A stretch of 8,014 bases of DNA, taken from contig CAYFUW010000090.1 in the NCBI GenBank assembly GCA_964346495.1, positions 1-8,014 on the forward strand, in the 5' to 3' direction. The position numbers and the translations under genes are program-made. Below, one piece after another: positions 1-6,236 of this stretch (position 1 is the first letter of the stretch; every line of letters starts with the position of its first letter). The notes beneath the pieces were generated by a model that saw nothing but the letters and a program-made list of their open reading frames with translations, was not told where the DNA came from and searched no databases. The stretch comes from JBGZFC01 sp964346495. GTDB lineage: Bacteria > Bacteroidota > Bacteroidia > Bacteroidales > Dysgonomonadaceae.

Positions 1-45
1 GTGCCATTCGCTACGCTTCGCTCAAATTTGTCTTCTCGCCATGTG
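1..45. repeat. GC-richer repeat-like fragment at left edge
   Basis: This short stretch is richer in G+C than its surroundings and contains CGCTACGCTTCGCT. Its reverse complement shares AGCGAAGCG with the palindrome-rich gap after the second cupin gene (around 3116-3124), and the adjoining bases are also similar, with small indels. The match is short, so a common dispersed intergenic repeat is only an inference. The fragment is cut by the window edge and no coding frame is visible in it. Confidence 0.3.
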
Positions 46-111
46 TTTATTTTAAAAAGAGAATGAGATTTTATTTACAAGAAACCTAAACATCAATTCA
101 AAATATTGATT

Positions 112-128
112 TAAATTTGTTATATTTG
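112..128 (+). promoter_or_regulatory. Candidate Bacteroidota -7 promoter elements for the HhH outer-membrane gene
   Basis: Two adjacent matches to the Bacteroidota -7 consensus TAnnTTTG are present: TAAATTTG at 112-119 and TATATTTG at 121-128. Using the second, transcription would start near 133-136 and leave a leader of about 25 nt before the ATG at 160, which is a sensible length. No well-spaced -33 TTTG was found; the nearest TTG (106-108) is too close. The call therefore rests on the -7 match and its position. Confidence 0.45.
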
Positions 129-145
129 TGAATATTTATATCGAA

Positions 146-153
146 AAGGGGGA
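146..153 (+). promoter_or_regulatory. Possible purine-rich ribosome binding site
   Basis: An AAGGGGGA run lies about 6-7 nt upstream of the ATG at 160. It is the only clear G-rich Shine-Dalgarno-like stretch in front of any gene in this window; the others have A/T-rich leaders, as is usual in Bacteroidota. It supports the ATG at 160 as the real start. Confidence 0.4.
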
Positions 154-159
154 AATTCC

Positions 160-2223
160 ATGAAAACCAAGATTGCATTTTTCTTCTTATTATTTTCATT
201 TTGTTGCTTGATAAATAGTTTTTCACAACAGAATGATTGGCGCACCTATTTAGAACAGATGGCGGAGGATTTGGCTGATGATGATTCGGGAGCGGAAAAC
301 TTTATGATTGATAATATATATGAGGAGCTACTATCTCTAGAAAATAATCCGTTAAACTTAAATACTCTAACATCAAGTGACCTGGAAAAAATCCCATTTC
401 TTTCATTAGAACAAACAGAAAGCATCATCAATTTCTTAGATAAAAATCGTCCTGTTTATACGGTTTTTGAACTAAGAAATATTCCGCTTTTGGACTACAA
501 TACTGTTGAGTTGATTTTACCATTTTTCTATGTGGGAGAGATGGAGAAAAAGAAATTGACAGTTAGCGATGTCTTGAAGTACGGCAGACATGAAATCAAT
601 TTCAGACTTGATAAAACTTTAGATAAAAGAGCCGGATATGGCGAATTTCCCGATAGTGTTTTAGAGCAGTATCCCAACAGGAAATATCAGGGAGAGGATT
701 TTTACAATTCATTCAGATACTCTTTCAGATATCGGGATAAAATACAGCTGGGCTTTGTTGGAGAAAAAGATGCGGGAGAACCTTTTTTCAAATCGGGATA
801 TCCAAAAGGATACGATCATTATGGATTTCATTTCTTAATGAAAGATATGGGTTTTGTCAAAACTTTGGCTTTAGGAGATTACAGATTGTCATTGGGACAA
901 GGTTTGATTTTGAACAACGATTTTATGTTGTCGAAAGCTTGGGTGGTTAATAATATTGTCAAAAACTCGCAAGGACCAAAACGACATTTTTCTACTGCTG
1001 AGTCCGGATTTTACCGAGGTGGTGCAGTTGTTTTTGGAATAAAAAATCTTGATTTAACGGTTTTCTATTCGAACAAACGTTTTGATGCAAATATATCCAA
1101 AGATGGTGAGATAACTTCGTTTAAAACAGATGGTTATCATAGAACATTGGGTGAGTTGGCTAAAAAGAATAATGCACGTGAACAGCTTGTGGGAGCGAGT
1201 GCCAAATATCGTTTTCGGGATTTACAAATCGGACTAAACAGCGTCTATCATATTTACGATAAAACGCTAAATCCAACCTACAGAATATACAATCACTATT
1301 ATTTGAGAGATAAATCCAACTTTAATGCAAGTCTAGATTACTCTTACAGAGGTCGCAATTTTGTTGTTGGCGGCGAAACCGCCTGGGCTAAAAATGGAGC
1401 AACTGCTACAACAAATATGGTGCAGTATTCGCCTTCGTCGGAGTTTACAGTTTCTGTCTTGTGGAGATATTTACCAATAACATACAATGCTCTGCATGCG
1501 CGAACATTTTCCGAAAGCAGCCGTGTTCAGAATGAGCAAGGTTTATATATCGGGACTACATTTAAGCCATATCGAAAGATTTCGGTAACTGCATATGTCG
1601 ATTTTTTCAAATTTCCATGGCTCAGATATTCTGTCGCCACACCTTCCAAAGGTTATGAAATTTATCTGTTAGGAACTTATTCTATTCATAGGCATTCCAA
1701 TATCGAAATTCGTTATCGAAATAAGAAAAATGAGAGAAACTTTACTCTGCCTGATGACAAAATAGCAAGTGTTTTGCCTTATAACACTCAAAAACTCAGA
1801 CTCAGATACAACAATACCGTAAAAGATGCCTGGAATTTCAGAACAACGATAGATGGTGCACTCTATCAACGCAAATATTTTGAAACAGAAAAGGGATTTA
1901 TGGTGTCGCAAAATGTGGGTTACAGAGGCTCTAAAAAGATAAACGGCGATCTGTTTTTTGGATATTTCAGTGCCGATTCATATAGCGTGCGACTCTATTC
2001 GTATGAGAAAAATATTTTATCATCGTTTTATATGCCTTCATTTTACGGCAAAGGCATCAGATTGGCTCTTTCGGCAAGATGCAATATTACAAATAAATTG
2101 TCGTTTTCAATAAAATGTGGTCACACACGTTATTTTAATAGAGAGACAATCGGGTCAGGTACCGAGTTGATTGACGGTAACAGCCGAACCGATATTTACA
2201 CTTATTTGAGATGGAGATTTTGA
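160..2223 (+). CDS. Helix-hairpin-helix domain outer-membrane beta-barrel protein
   Basis: The 687-residue product begins with a signal peptide: basic MKTK, a hydrophobic core to about residue 20, and probable cleavage near SFS/QQ at 22-24. There is no proper lipobox, although two cysteines sit at 15-16. Residues about 62-123 hold two ComEA-like helix-hairpin-helix units, the first with LNLNTLTSSDLEKIP and the second with YTVFELRNIPLL. The remaining ~550 residues are rich in alternating aromatic and polar segments typical of amphipathic beta strands. The chain ends in YLRWRF with a terminal Phe, like an outer-membrane insertion signal. Proteins of this build are common in Bacteroidota, usually annotated only as HhH-domain proteins, and I know of no established role. 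HhH units normally bind DNA without sequence specificity, so a surface or periplasmic DNA-related role is possible but unproven. The start at 160 is supported by the signal peptide and upstream G-rich run. The last 13 nt overlap the next gene. Confidence 0.85.
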   Translation: MKTKIAFFFLLFSFCCLINSFSQQNDWRTYLEQMAEDLADDDSGAENFMIDNIYEELLSLENNPLNLNTLTSSDLEKIPFLSLEQTESIINFLDKNRPVYTVFELRNIPLLDYNTVELILPFFYVGEMEKKKLTVSDVLKYGRHEINFRLDKTLDKRAGYGEFPDSVLEQYPNRKYQGEDFYNSFRYSFRYRDKIQLGFVGEKDAGEPFFKSGYPKGYDHYGFHFLMKDMGFVKTLALGDYRLSLGQGLILNNDFMLSKAWVVNNIVKNSQGPKRHFSTAESGFYRGGAVVFGIKNLDLTVFYSNKRFDANISKDGEITSFKTDGYHRTLGELAKKNNAREQLVGASAKYRFRDLQIGLNSVYHIYDKTLNPTYRIYNHYYLRDKSNFNASLDYSYRGRNFVVGGETAWAKNGATATTNMVQYSPSSEFTVSVLWRYLPITYNALHARTFSESSRVQNEQGLYIGTTFKPYRKISVTAYVDFFKFPWLRYSVATPSKGYEIYLLGTYSIHRHSNIEIRYRNKKNERNFTLPDDKIASVLPYNTQKLRLRYNNTVKDAWNFRTTIDGALYQRKYFETEKGFMVSQNVGYRGSKKINGDLFFGYFSADSYSVRLYSYEKNILSSFYMPSFYGKGIRLALSARCNITNKLSFSIKCGHTRYFNRETIGSGTELIDGNSRTDIYTYLRWRF

Positions 2224-2642
2224 AAAAAGATGTTATGCAAGACGAACCACGAATAATTTCACTGACAAAAATTCCCGATCCGCGCGGTAATCTTTCTGTA
2301 ATTGAGGAGAATAAAGATGTTTCGTTCAAGATAAACAGAGTTTATTGGATTAGCGATGTTCCGGGTGGAGCAGAGCGCAGCGGACATGCATATTATGAAA
2401 ATATGGAGATGATTGTGGCATTATCGGGCAGTTTTGAGGTGATAATCGACGACGGAGTAGGAGAGCAGAAGTTTCTGTTAAATAGAGCGGATATGGCTCT
2501 GTTTGTTCCGAAATTGACCTGGCGCAAACTTGACAACTTTTCTACAAACTCTGTCGCTTTGGTTCTGGCATCGACATTTTACGATGAAAAAGATTATATA
2601 TATTCGTTTTCAGATTTTAAAAAGATAAAAAATGAGAAGTAG
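2211..2642 (+). CDS. FdtA/WxcM-like cupin, sugar 3,4-ketoisomerase family, divergent active site
   Basis: The 143-residue protein is a single small cupin of the FdtA/QdtA (WxcM-like) type. Family landmarks are DPRGNLSVIE (23-32), RVYWISDVPGG (43-53), VALSGSFEVIIDDG (69-82) and a C-terminal YDEKDYIYSFSDF (124-136). Characterised members convert dTDP-4-keto-6-deoxyglucose to a 3-keto isomer on the way to 3-amino-3,6-dideoxy sugars. The usual HAHK active-site motif, with two important histidines, reads HAYY here (59-62), so the second His is a Tyr and the Lys is also replaced. It may be a catalytically altered or structural partner of the next gene's product. From memory, HAF/HAY variants occur in other Bacteroidota homologues, so this may be a regular subfamily rather than decay. 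The ATG at 2211 overlaps the upstream gene by 13 nt; an in-frame ATG at 2235 is an equally plausible start and would remove the overlap. Confidence 0.85.
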   Translation: MEILKKDVMQDEPRIISLTKIPDPRGNLSVIEENKDVSFKINRVYWISDVPGGAERSGHAYYENMEMIVALSGSFEVIIDDGVGEQKFLLNRADMALFVPKLTWRKLDNFSTNSVALVLASTFYDEKDYIYSFSDFKKIKNEK

Positions 2643-3048
2643 CACTGTTGACGATTGTAAGATTATAGAGTTGGATAAGATAATTCATCGGCAAGGTAAT
2701 ATCACTGTTTTAGAGAACGATAAGTCGGTGCTGGCAGATATGCCGAGAGTGTTTTATACCTACGATATTCCGGGTGGAGAGTCGAGAGGAGCACATGCTC
2801 ACAAGGAGCTTCAGCAACTGCTTGTAGCTGTTTCAGGAAGTTTTGAAGTGTTGCTTGATGATGGGAAAAACAGAAAAACCGTGATGTTGAATTTGCCAAA
2901 CAAAGGCTTGCTTGTTGTTCCCGGAATTTGGAGTCAGCAGATAAACTTTTCATCCGGAGCGGTCTGTTTCGTGATAGCTTCGCAACTTTACGAGGAGTCC
3001 GATTATATAAGGGATTACGATGATTTTTTAAAGTATAAAGCAGAATAA
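2632..3048 (+). CDS. FdtA/WxcM-like cupin, probable dTDP-sugar 3,4-ketoisomerase
   Basis: The 138-residue cupin is a paralogue of the preceding gene's product, about 35-40% identical by eye along its whole length. It keeps the standard family active-site segment GGESRGAHAHK (48-58), with His55 and His57, followed by VAVSGSFEVLLDDG (65-78) and the C-terminal YEESDYIRDYDDF (120-132). Known relatives (FdtA, QdtA) are cytoplasmic homodimers with swapped strands that isomerise dTDP-4-keto-6-deoxyglucose to the 3-keto sugar, which an aminotransferase then aminates. Which epimer is made cannot be told from this sequence. The gene overlaps the previous one by 11 nt, which points to translational coupling. 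No aminotransferase or dTDP-glucose synthesis gene is in the window. The stop codon runs into a short heptamer repeat. Confidence 0.87.
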   Translation: MRSSTVDDCKIIELDKIIHRQGNITVLENDKSVLADMPRVFYTYDIPGGESRGAHAHKELQQLLVAVSGSFEVLLDDGKNRKTVMLNLPNKGLLVVPGIWSQQINFSSGAVCFVIASQLYEESDYIRDYDDFLKYKAE

Positions 3049-3074
3049 AGAGCAAAGAGTAAAGATAAAAGACT
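3047..3074 (+). repeat. Four tandem AAAGANN heptamers
   Basis: Four consecutive 7-mers, AAAGAGC, AAAGAGT, AAAGATA and AAAGACT, begin inside the stop codon of the second cupin gene. The copies share AAAGA and vary in the last two bases. They are outside the coding frame except for the stop codon, so changes in copy number would not alter the protein. No function is evident. Confidence 0.5.
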
Positions 3075-3126
3075 TTTACAAGCGCCTGTCCGCCAAAGGC
3101 TAATAGCTAATTGTAGCGAAGCGAAA

Positions 3127-3144
3127 ATCCCGCTATAGCGGGAT
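3127..3144. repeat. 18-bp perfect palindrome
   Basis: ATCCCGCTATAGCGGGAT is identical to its reverse complement. As RNA it can fold only as a tight hairpin around the central TATA; as DNA it could be a cruciform or a dimeric protein site. It lies directly after the AGCGAAGCG motif shared with the left window edge, so it may be part of a dispersed palindromic unit. Confidence 0.75.
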
Positions 3145-3150
3145 AGCCAG

Positions 3151-3181
3151 TTGCTACCGCGCGAATCCTTTCGCGTGGCAA
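3151..3181 (+). repeat. Imperfect inverted repeat / hairpin
   Basis: CCGCGCGAA (3157-3165) pairs with TTCGCGTGG (3170-3178) over 9 bp including one G-U pair, with a TCCT loop. Beyond a 3-nt bulge, TTG (3151-3153) pairs with CAA (3179-3181). It begins 7 bp after the perfect palindrome, making a two-hairpin block. No U-run follows, so a terminator role is unlikely. Confidence 0.65.
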
Positions 3182-3223
3182 TAACTCTCAAAACATCGGT
3201 CATCCAACTATAGTCTTCGGACA

Positions 3224-3239
3224 AAAGAATAGATTCTTT
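3224..3239. repeat. Short AT-rich inverted repeat
   Basis: AAAGAAT (3224-3230) is the exact reverse complement of ATTCTTT (3233-3239), separated by AG. It could form a 6-bp hairpin with a 4-nt loop. It is about 100 bp upstream of the acyltransferase start. It could be a regulatory site or chance in AT-rich DNA. Confidence 0.4.
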
Positions 3240-3339
3240 ACTGCGTTCAGAATTACAAAAACGCTCTCTTTCGCTTGAAAAACTATATGATTATGTGGTT
3301 AGTAATTTATTAAGGTATTCATATTAAACAGAATAAAAA

Positions 3340-4290
3340 ATGAAAATTGTTCGTTGTGAAAATTATCAGGAGTATGATTCTCTTTCTCGAAAGAGTCACT
3401 TTCATCCGTATAACAGTTCTGCTTTTGTGGAGTTGAACAGACACAAATGCGAGGAAATTCACTACCTGATTTTTACAAAAAACGATACACCACGTTTGGG
3501 TTTGGTTTTAGGAGAAAGGGATGGAGAATTAATATCGCATTTTTCCGCACCGTTTGGAGGATTCGATATAATCGGGAAAGAGCCTTCGTCTGATGTGCTG
3601 AATGAGTCTGTTTTGTTACTTAAAAACTATCTTGCAGATAATCAAGTTCAGGCTTGTAGAATTATTATGCCGCCTTTGCTATATGGAAAAACCATTTTAA
3701 GTAAAATGGCTAATGCTTTATTAGTTAATGGTTTTTATGTGAAAAATATTGATGTGAATCATTATATAAATGTGAAAAACCGAACAGAAGAATCTTTTTA
3801 TTCCAATTTCACTCATGCGGCACGAAAAAACTACAATAAAAGTTTAAAGCATGGCTTTGTTTTTCGGGTAAATGATGATTTAGATTTTTCCGAAACATAC
3901 TCAATTATTCAACAGAACAGGGAACATAAAGGTTACAAATTGATGTTGTCACTTGAGGACATTAGAGATGTATCGAAAATAATACCGATAGATACTTTCC
4001 TTTTGACTTCACCCGAAGGTGAAAATGTTGCATCTGCTGTAGTATATCGCCTTTCTGAAAAAGTGGTGCAAATTATCTATTGGGGGCATCATCCTGATTA
4101 CGACCGACAAAACCCGATGAACTATTTGGCTCTAAAGCTTTTCAACTATTACGCTCAACAAGGTTTTGAAATAGTGGATATCGGTCCTTCTTCATCTCAA
4201 TCGATTGTCTCGTCGGGATTGAGTAACTTTAAAGAGAGTTTAGGATGTGAGACAGATATTAAGTTTACGTTTGAGATAAAGATTGGGTAA
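3340..4290 (+). CDS. FemAB/GNAT-like acyltransferase (BioF2-like acetyltransferase domain)
   Basis: The 316-residue soluble protein has the double-GNAT layout of FemAB-like and Acetyltransf_6 proteins. The N-terminal half contains SAPFGGF (69-75). A linker NFTHAARKNYNKSLKHGF (156-173) resembles the conserved basic segment of the family. The C-terminal half has VVYRLSEKVVQIIYWGHHPDY (234-254, described by its end points) and the ending IGPSSSQSIVSSGLSNFKES (281-300). Family members transfer acyl or aminoacyl groups to amines, for example in peptidoglycan bridges or on amino sugars. Placed after two sugar ketoisomerase-like genes, N-acylation of a 3-amino-3,6-dideoxy sugar is a reasonable inference, but substrate and donor cannot be read from the sequence. 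There is no signal peptide or membrane segment, so it should be cytoplasmic. It stands 291 bp after the cupins, so co-transcription is uncertain. The leader is A-rich without a Shine-Dalgarno motif. It converges on rnhB with 9 bp between the stop codons. Confidence 0.78.
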   Translation: MKIVRCENYQEYDSLSRKSHFHPYNSSAFVELNRHKCEEIHYLIFTKNDTPRLGLVLGERDGELISHFSAPFGGFDIIGKEPSSDVLNESVLLLKNYLADNQVQACRIIMPPLLYGKTILSKMANALLVNGFYVKNIDVNHYINVKNRTEESFYSNFTHAARKNYNKSLKHGFVFRVNDDLDFSETYSIIQQNREHKGYKLMLSLEDIRDVSKIIPIDTFLLTSPEGENVASAVVYRLSEKVVQIIYWGHHPDYDRQNPMNYLALKLFNYYAQQGFEIVDIGPSSSQSIVSSGLSNFKESLGCETDIKFTFEIKIG

Positions 4291-4299
4291 TTTTAATCA

Positions 4300-4935
4300 C
4301 TATTCCGTTTCAAAATCCAACTCTAACTGATTGTCTAAAAGCGTAAAACTCTCTCTGTGATAGGGTGTTATTCCGTATTCTTTTATCGCATCACGATGTG
4401 CTTTTGTAGCGTAGCCTTTGTTTTTATTCCACAAATAAACGGGATATTCGGCGTGAATCTCTTCCATATATTTGTCGCGATAAGTTTTTGCCAGGATTGA
4501 TGCAGCGGCAATCGACATATATGTTGCATCGCCTTTTATTATACAACTGTGCGGGATATCGTTATATGGACGAAACTTATTGCCATCAACAAGAATATAT
4601 TCAGGTTTCACGGTTAGTTTATCCAATGCTTTGTGCATAGCTTTTACCGATGCCCACAAAATATTCAGCTCATCTATCTCTTGAATGGAGCATGTTGCAA
4701 CAGCGTAGCTTAGGGCGTTCTCTTCGATATAAATTCGTAACTCTTCTCTATCTTTTTCAGACAGTTGCTTTGAATCGGTTAATTTTTCATGGTAAAAATT
4801 ATCGGGTAAAATAACCGCTGCAGCGAAAACAGGTCCAGCCAAACAGCCGCGTCCCGCTTCGTCGCAACCGGCTTCAATTCTGTTTTGCTCTATGCACAGC
4901 AAAAGCGAGTTCTGTTTTTTTCTTGTTTTTACCAT
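4300..4935 (-). CDS. rnhB: Ribonuclease HII
   Basis: The 211-residue product matches RNase HII, which cuts the RNA strand of RNA-DNA hybrids and removes single ribonucleotides misincorporated in DNA. The signature EAGCDEAGRGCLAGPV (21-36) supplies the catalytic Asp25 and Glu26. LTDSKQLSEKDRE (53-65) is the usual conserved block. VDGNK (116-120) supplies Asp117, and KGDATYMSIAAASILAKTYRD (start 134) supplies Asp136. The C-terminal GYATKAHRDAIKEYGITPYH (174-193) is typical. All four metal ligands are present and the length is normal for the family. Its ATG overlaps the end of the upstream phosphoesterase by 7 nt, so it is probably translated by coupling from the same mRNA. No clear terminator follows before the converging acyltransferase gene. 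Confidence 0.96.
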   Translation of the reverse strand: MVKTRKKQNSLLLCIEQNRIEAGCDEAGRGCLAGPVFAAAVILPDNFYHEKLTDSKQLSEKDREELRIYIEENALSYAVATCSIQEIDELNILWASVKAMHKALDKLTVKPEYILVDGNKFRPYNDIPHSCIIKGDATYMSIAAASILAKTYRDKYMEEIHAEYPVYLWNKNKGYATKAHRDAIKEYGITPYHRESFTLLDNQLELDFETE

Positions 4936-6185
4936 GTAATTATCAGATTGTTATCTTCCGGTGAAAAGTCAAGAGAAAAATCTTTGTCTATTTCACCGTT
5001 ATCGAAAAGTTGCGAAAGCTTTTCGATATCTTGTTTCATTTTTTCGTCGGGAACTTCATCGCCCACAGCGTGTAAAACCGCCATTTGCGCTATAAGATTT
5101 GCCAAAACTTCTTCTGTTTCCGGGTCTAACTCATCGAAAAATGTTTTTAACCGATTTCTCGCAAGGCTCAAAGCTTTTGTGTAATGTTTTTCACGATAAA
5201 CTTCTGCCAAATCGGGTTGCGAAGCGATTGAATTAACCGAATAAGTATTAATTTTTAGTTCCGTATCGCCAAGTTCCATAATTCTATACGAAAATGGAAA
5301 ATGGGCGATTCCTGCCGTTTCAATATCGGTAATGGTATTTCCGGTCGGAGAAGTGTACGAAGTGGCGTCATTGGCATGAAAATGACCTGTAAGTACAGCT
5401 TTTACACCTGCATCAGCGAGAATTTGCGCATTAGCTTGCCAGTTTTCGATTAAATATGCCGGGAAAAACATGCTTTGACCAACTATATGCTCAACTAAAC
5501 CGTGATGCATCATAGCGAAAACATTAATATCTTTTTGTTTGGCTTTTTGTAAAATATCCAGTGTCCAATCTAGTGTTTCCGATTTGATTCTTCCGGCAGA
5601 AATAGAGTTTGTTTTGTGTTCGTCATATCGGTTTGTATCGAAACAGATAATGTAGTTTCGGTCATCTATTTTGGCTAAATAGCTAAGCGATGCCGTATCT
5701 CTGCATATAACCGAATTATATCCGAAATCTGCGTACAGTTCCACGAATTCGTTTGCCGAAATGGTTTCGGTTTCTAAAACTTCGGTGTCGTTATACCTTT
5801 TTGAGTTTGGAATATTTATATCGTGATTTCCCGGAACAACAAAAACAGAGATATTCGCATCTCTTGCTTTTTGCATTTTTTCTATAAAATCGATATGACT
5901 TTGTCGTTCGGCATGATTTGTAATATCGCCGACGATTAACAATATATCAGGTTTCTCTGCTAAAACTCTTGCAATTACCGTATCCAGAACTTCATGTAGA
6001 ATATCTATATCTCTGCCCGAGTGAAGTTTGTAGTTTTGTTTTGCCTTTTCGGTTGGTGCAAGTTTGTCGGAGAAGTAGTGTATATCGTTTAATACAGCTA
6101 TTTTCGTGGTTTTTTGTGCAAAACCCGACAAGCTAAGCATCAAAAAGATACTTATAAAGATTATTTTAAAATGGAAATACTTCAT
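4929..6185 (-). CDS. Secreted calcineurin-like metallophosphoesterase
   Basis: The 418-residue product starts with a signal peptide, a hydrophobic stretch from about residue 8 to 20 and probable cleavage at GFA/Q (21-24), so it should act in the periplasm or outside the cell. The two-metal phosphoesterase motifs occur in order: DIH (34-36), GDITNHAE (86-93), GNHD (119-122), MHHG (226-229) and GHFH (267-270). These give Asp34, His36, Asp87, Asn120, a His of the HH pair, His268 and His270 as likely metal ligands. The family includes phosphodiesterases and nucleotidases; the substrate cannot be predicted. After about residue 320 there is a charged, mostly helical C-terminal extension of roughly 95 residues, including DELDPETEEVLANLIAQMAV (351-370), with no recognised domain. 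The gene follows dnaA after 51 bp and overlaps rnhB by 7 nt. The start is fixed by the signal peptide. Confidence 0.9.
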   Translation of the reverse strand: MKYFHFKIIFISIFLMLSLSGFAQKTTKIAVLNDIHYFSDKLAPTEKAKQNYKLHSGRDIDILHEVLDTVIARVLAEKPDILLIVGDITNHAERQSHIDFIEKMQKARDANISVFVVPGNHDINIPNSKRYNDTEVLETETISANEFVELYADFGYNSVICRDTASLSYLAKIDDRNYIICFDTNRYDEHKTNSISAGRIKSETLDWTLDILQKAKQKDINVFAMMHHGLVEHIVGQSMFFPAYLIENWQANAQILADAGVKAVLTGHFHANDATSYTSPTGNTITDIETAGIAHFPFSYRIMELGDTELKINTYSVNSIASQPDLAEVYREKHYTKALSLARNRLKTFFDELDPETEEVLANLIAQMAVLHAVGDEVPDEKMKQDIEKLSQLFDNGEIDKDFSLDFSPEDNNLIITW

Positions 6186-6236
6186 TGCTGAAGCAAAGTT
6201 AGGAAATTTTCTTGGAAGAATAAGAAAAACAGATTA

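Larger units (their letters stand above)
3049..3339. other. Palindrome-rich intergenic region without a gene
   Basis: This gap between the second cupin and the acyltransferase gene holds no convincing coding frame. It contains the heptamer run at its left end, repeated GCTAAT motifs near 3100-3111, an 18-bp perfect palindrome, a long imperfect hairpin and a shorter AT-rich hairpin, each listed separately. The section from about 3080 to 3180 is clearly more GC-rich than the flanking genes. None of the hairpins is followed by a T-tract, so they do not look like ordinary intrinsic terminators. No strict TAnnTTTG promoter was found before the acyltransferase gene. Confidence 0.6.

Noticed and set aside
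3015..3224. Leftward open frame across the repeat-rich gap, considered as a small gene or pseudogene
   Set aside because: It overlaps the end of the second cupin gene, runs through the palindromes, and its translation shows no family resemblance or start signals.
4280..4305. Bidirectional terminator between the acyltransferase and rnhB genes
   Set aside because: Only a 4-bp GATT/AATC pairing with a long loop was found, without a usable G-C stem.
6194..6201. Exact - strand TAnnTTTG box (TAACTTTG) before the phosphoesterase gene
   Set aside because: Transcription would start within a few bases of the ATG at 6185, and there is no -33 element at the right distance. It is more likely chance within a 51-bp spacer of a shared transcript.
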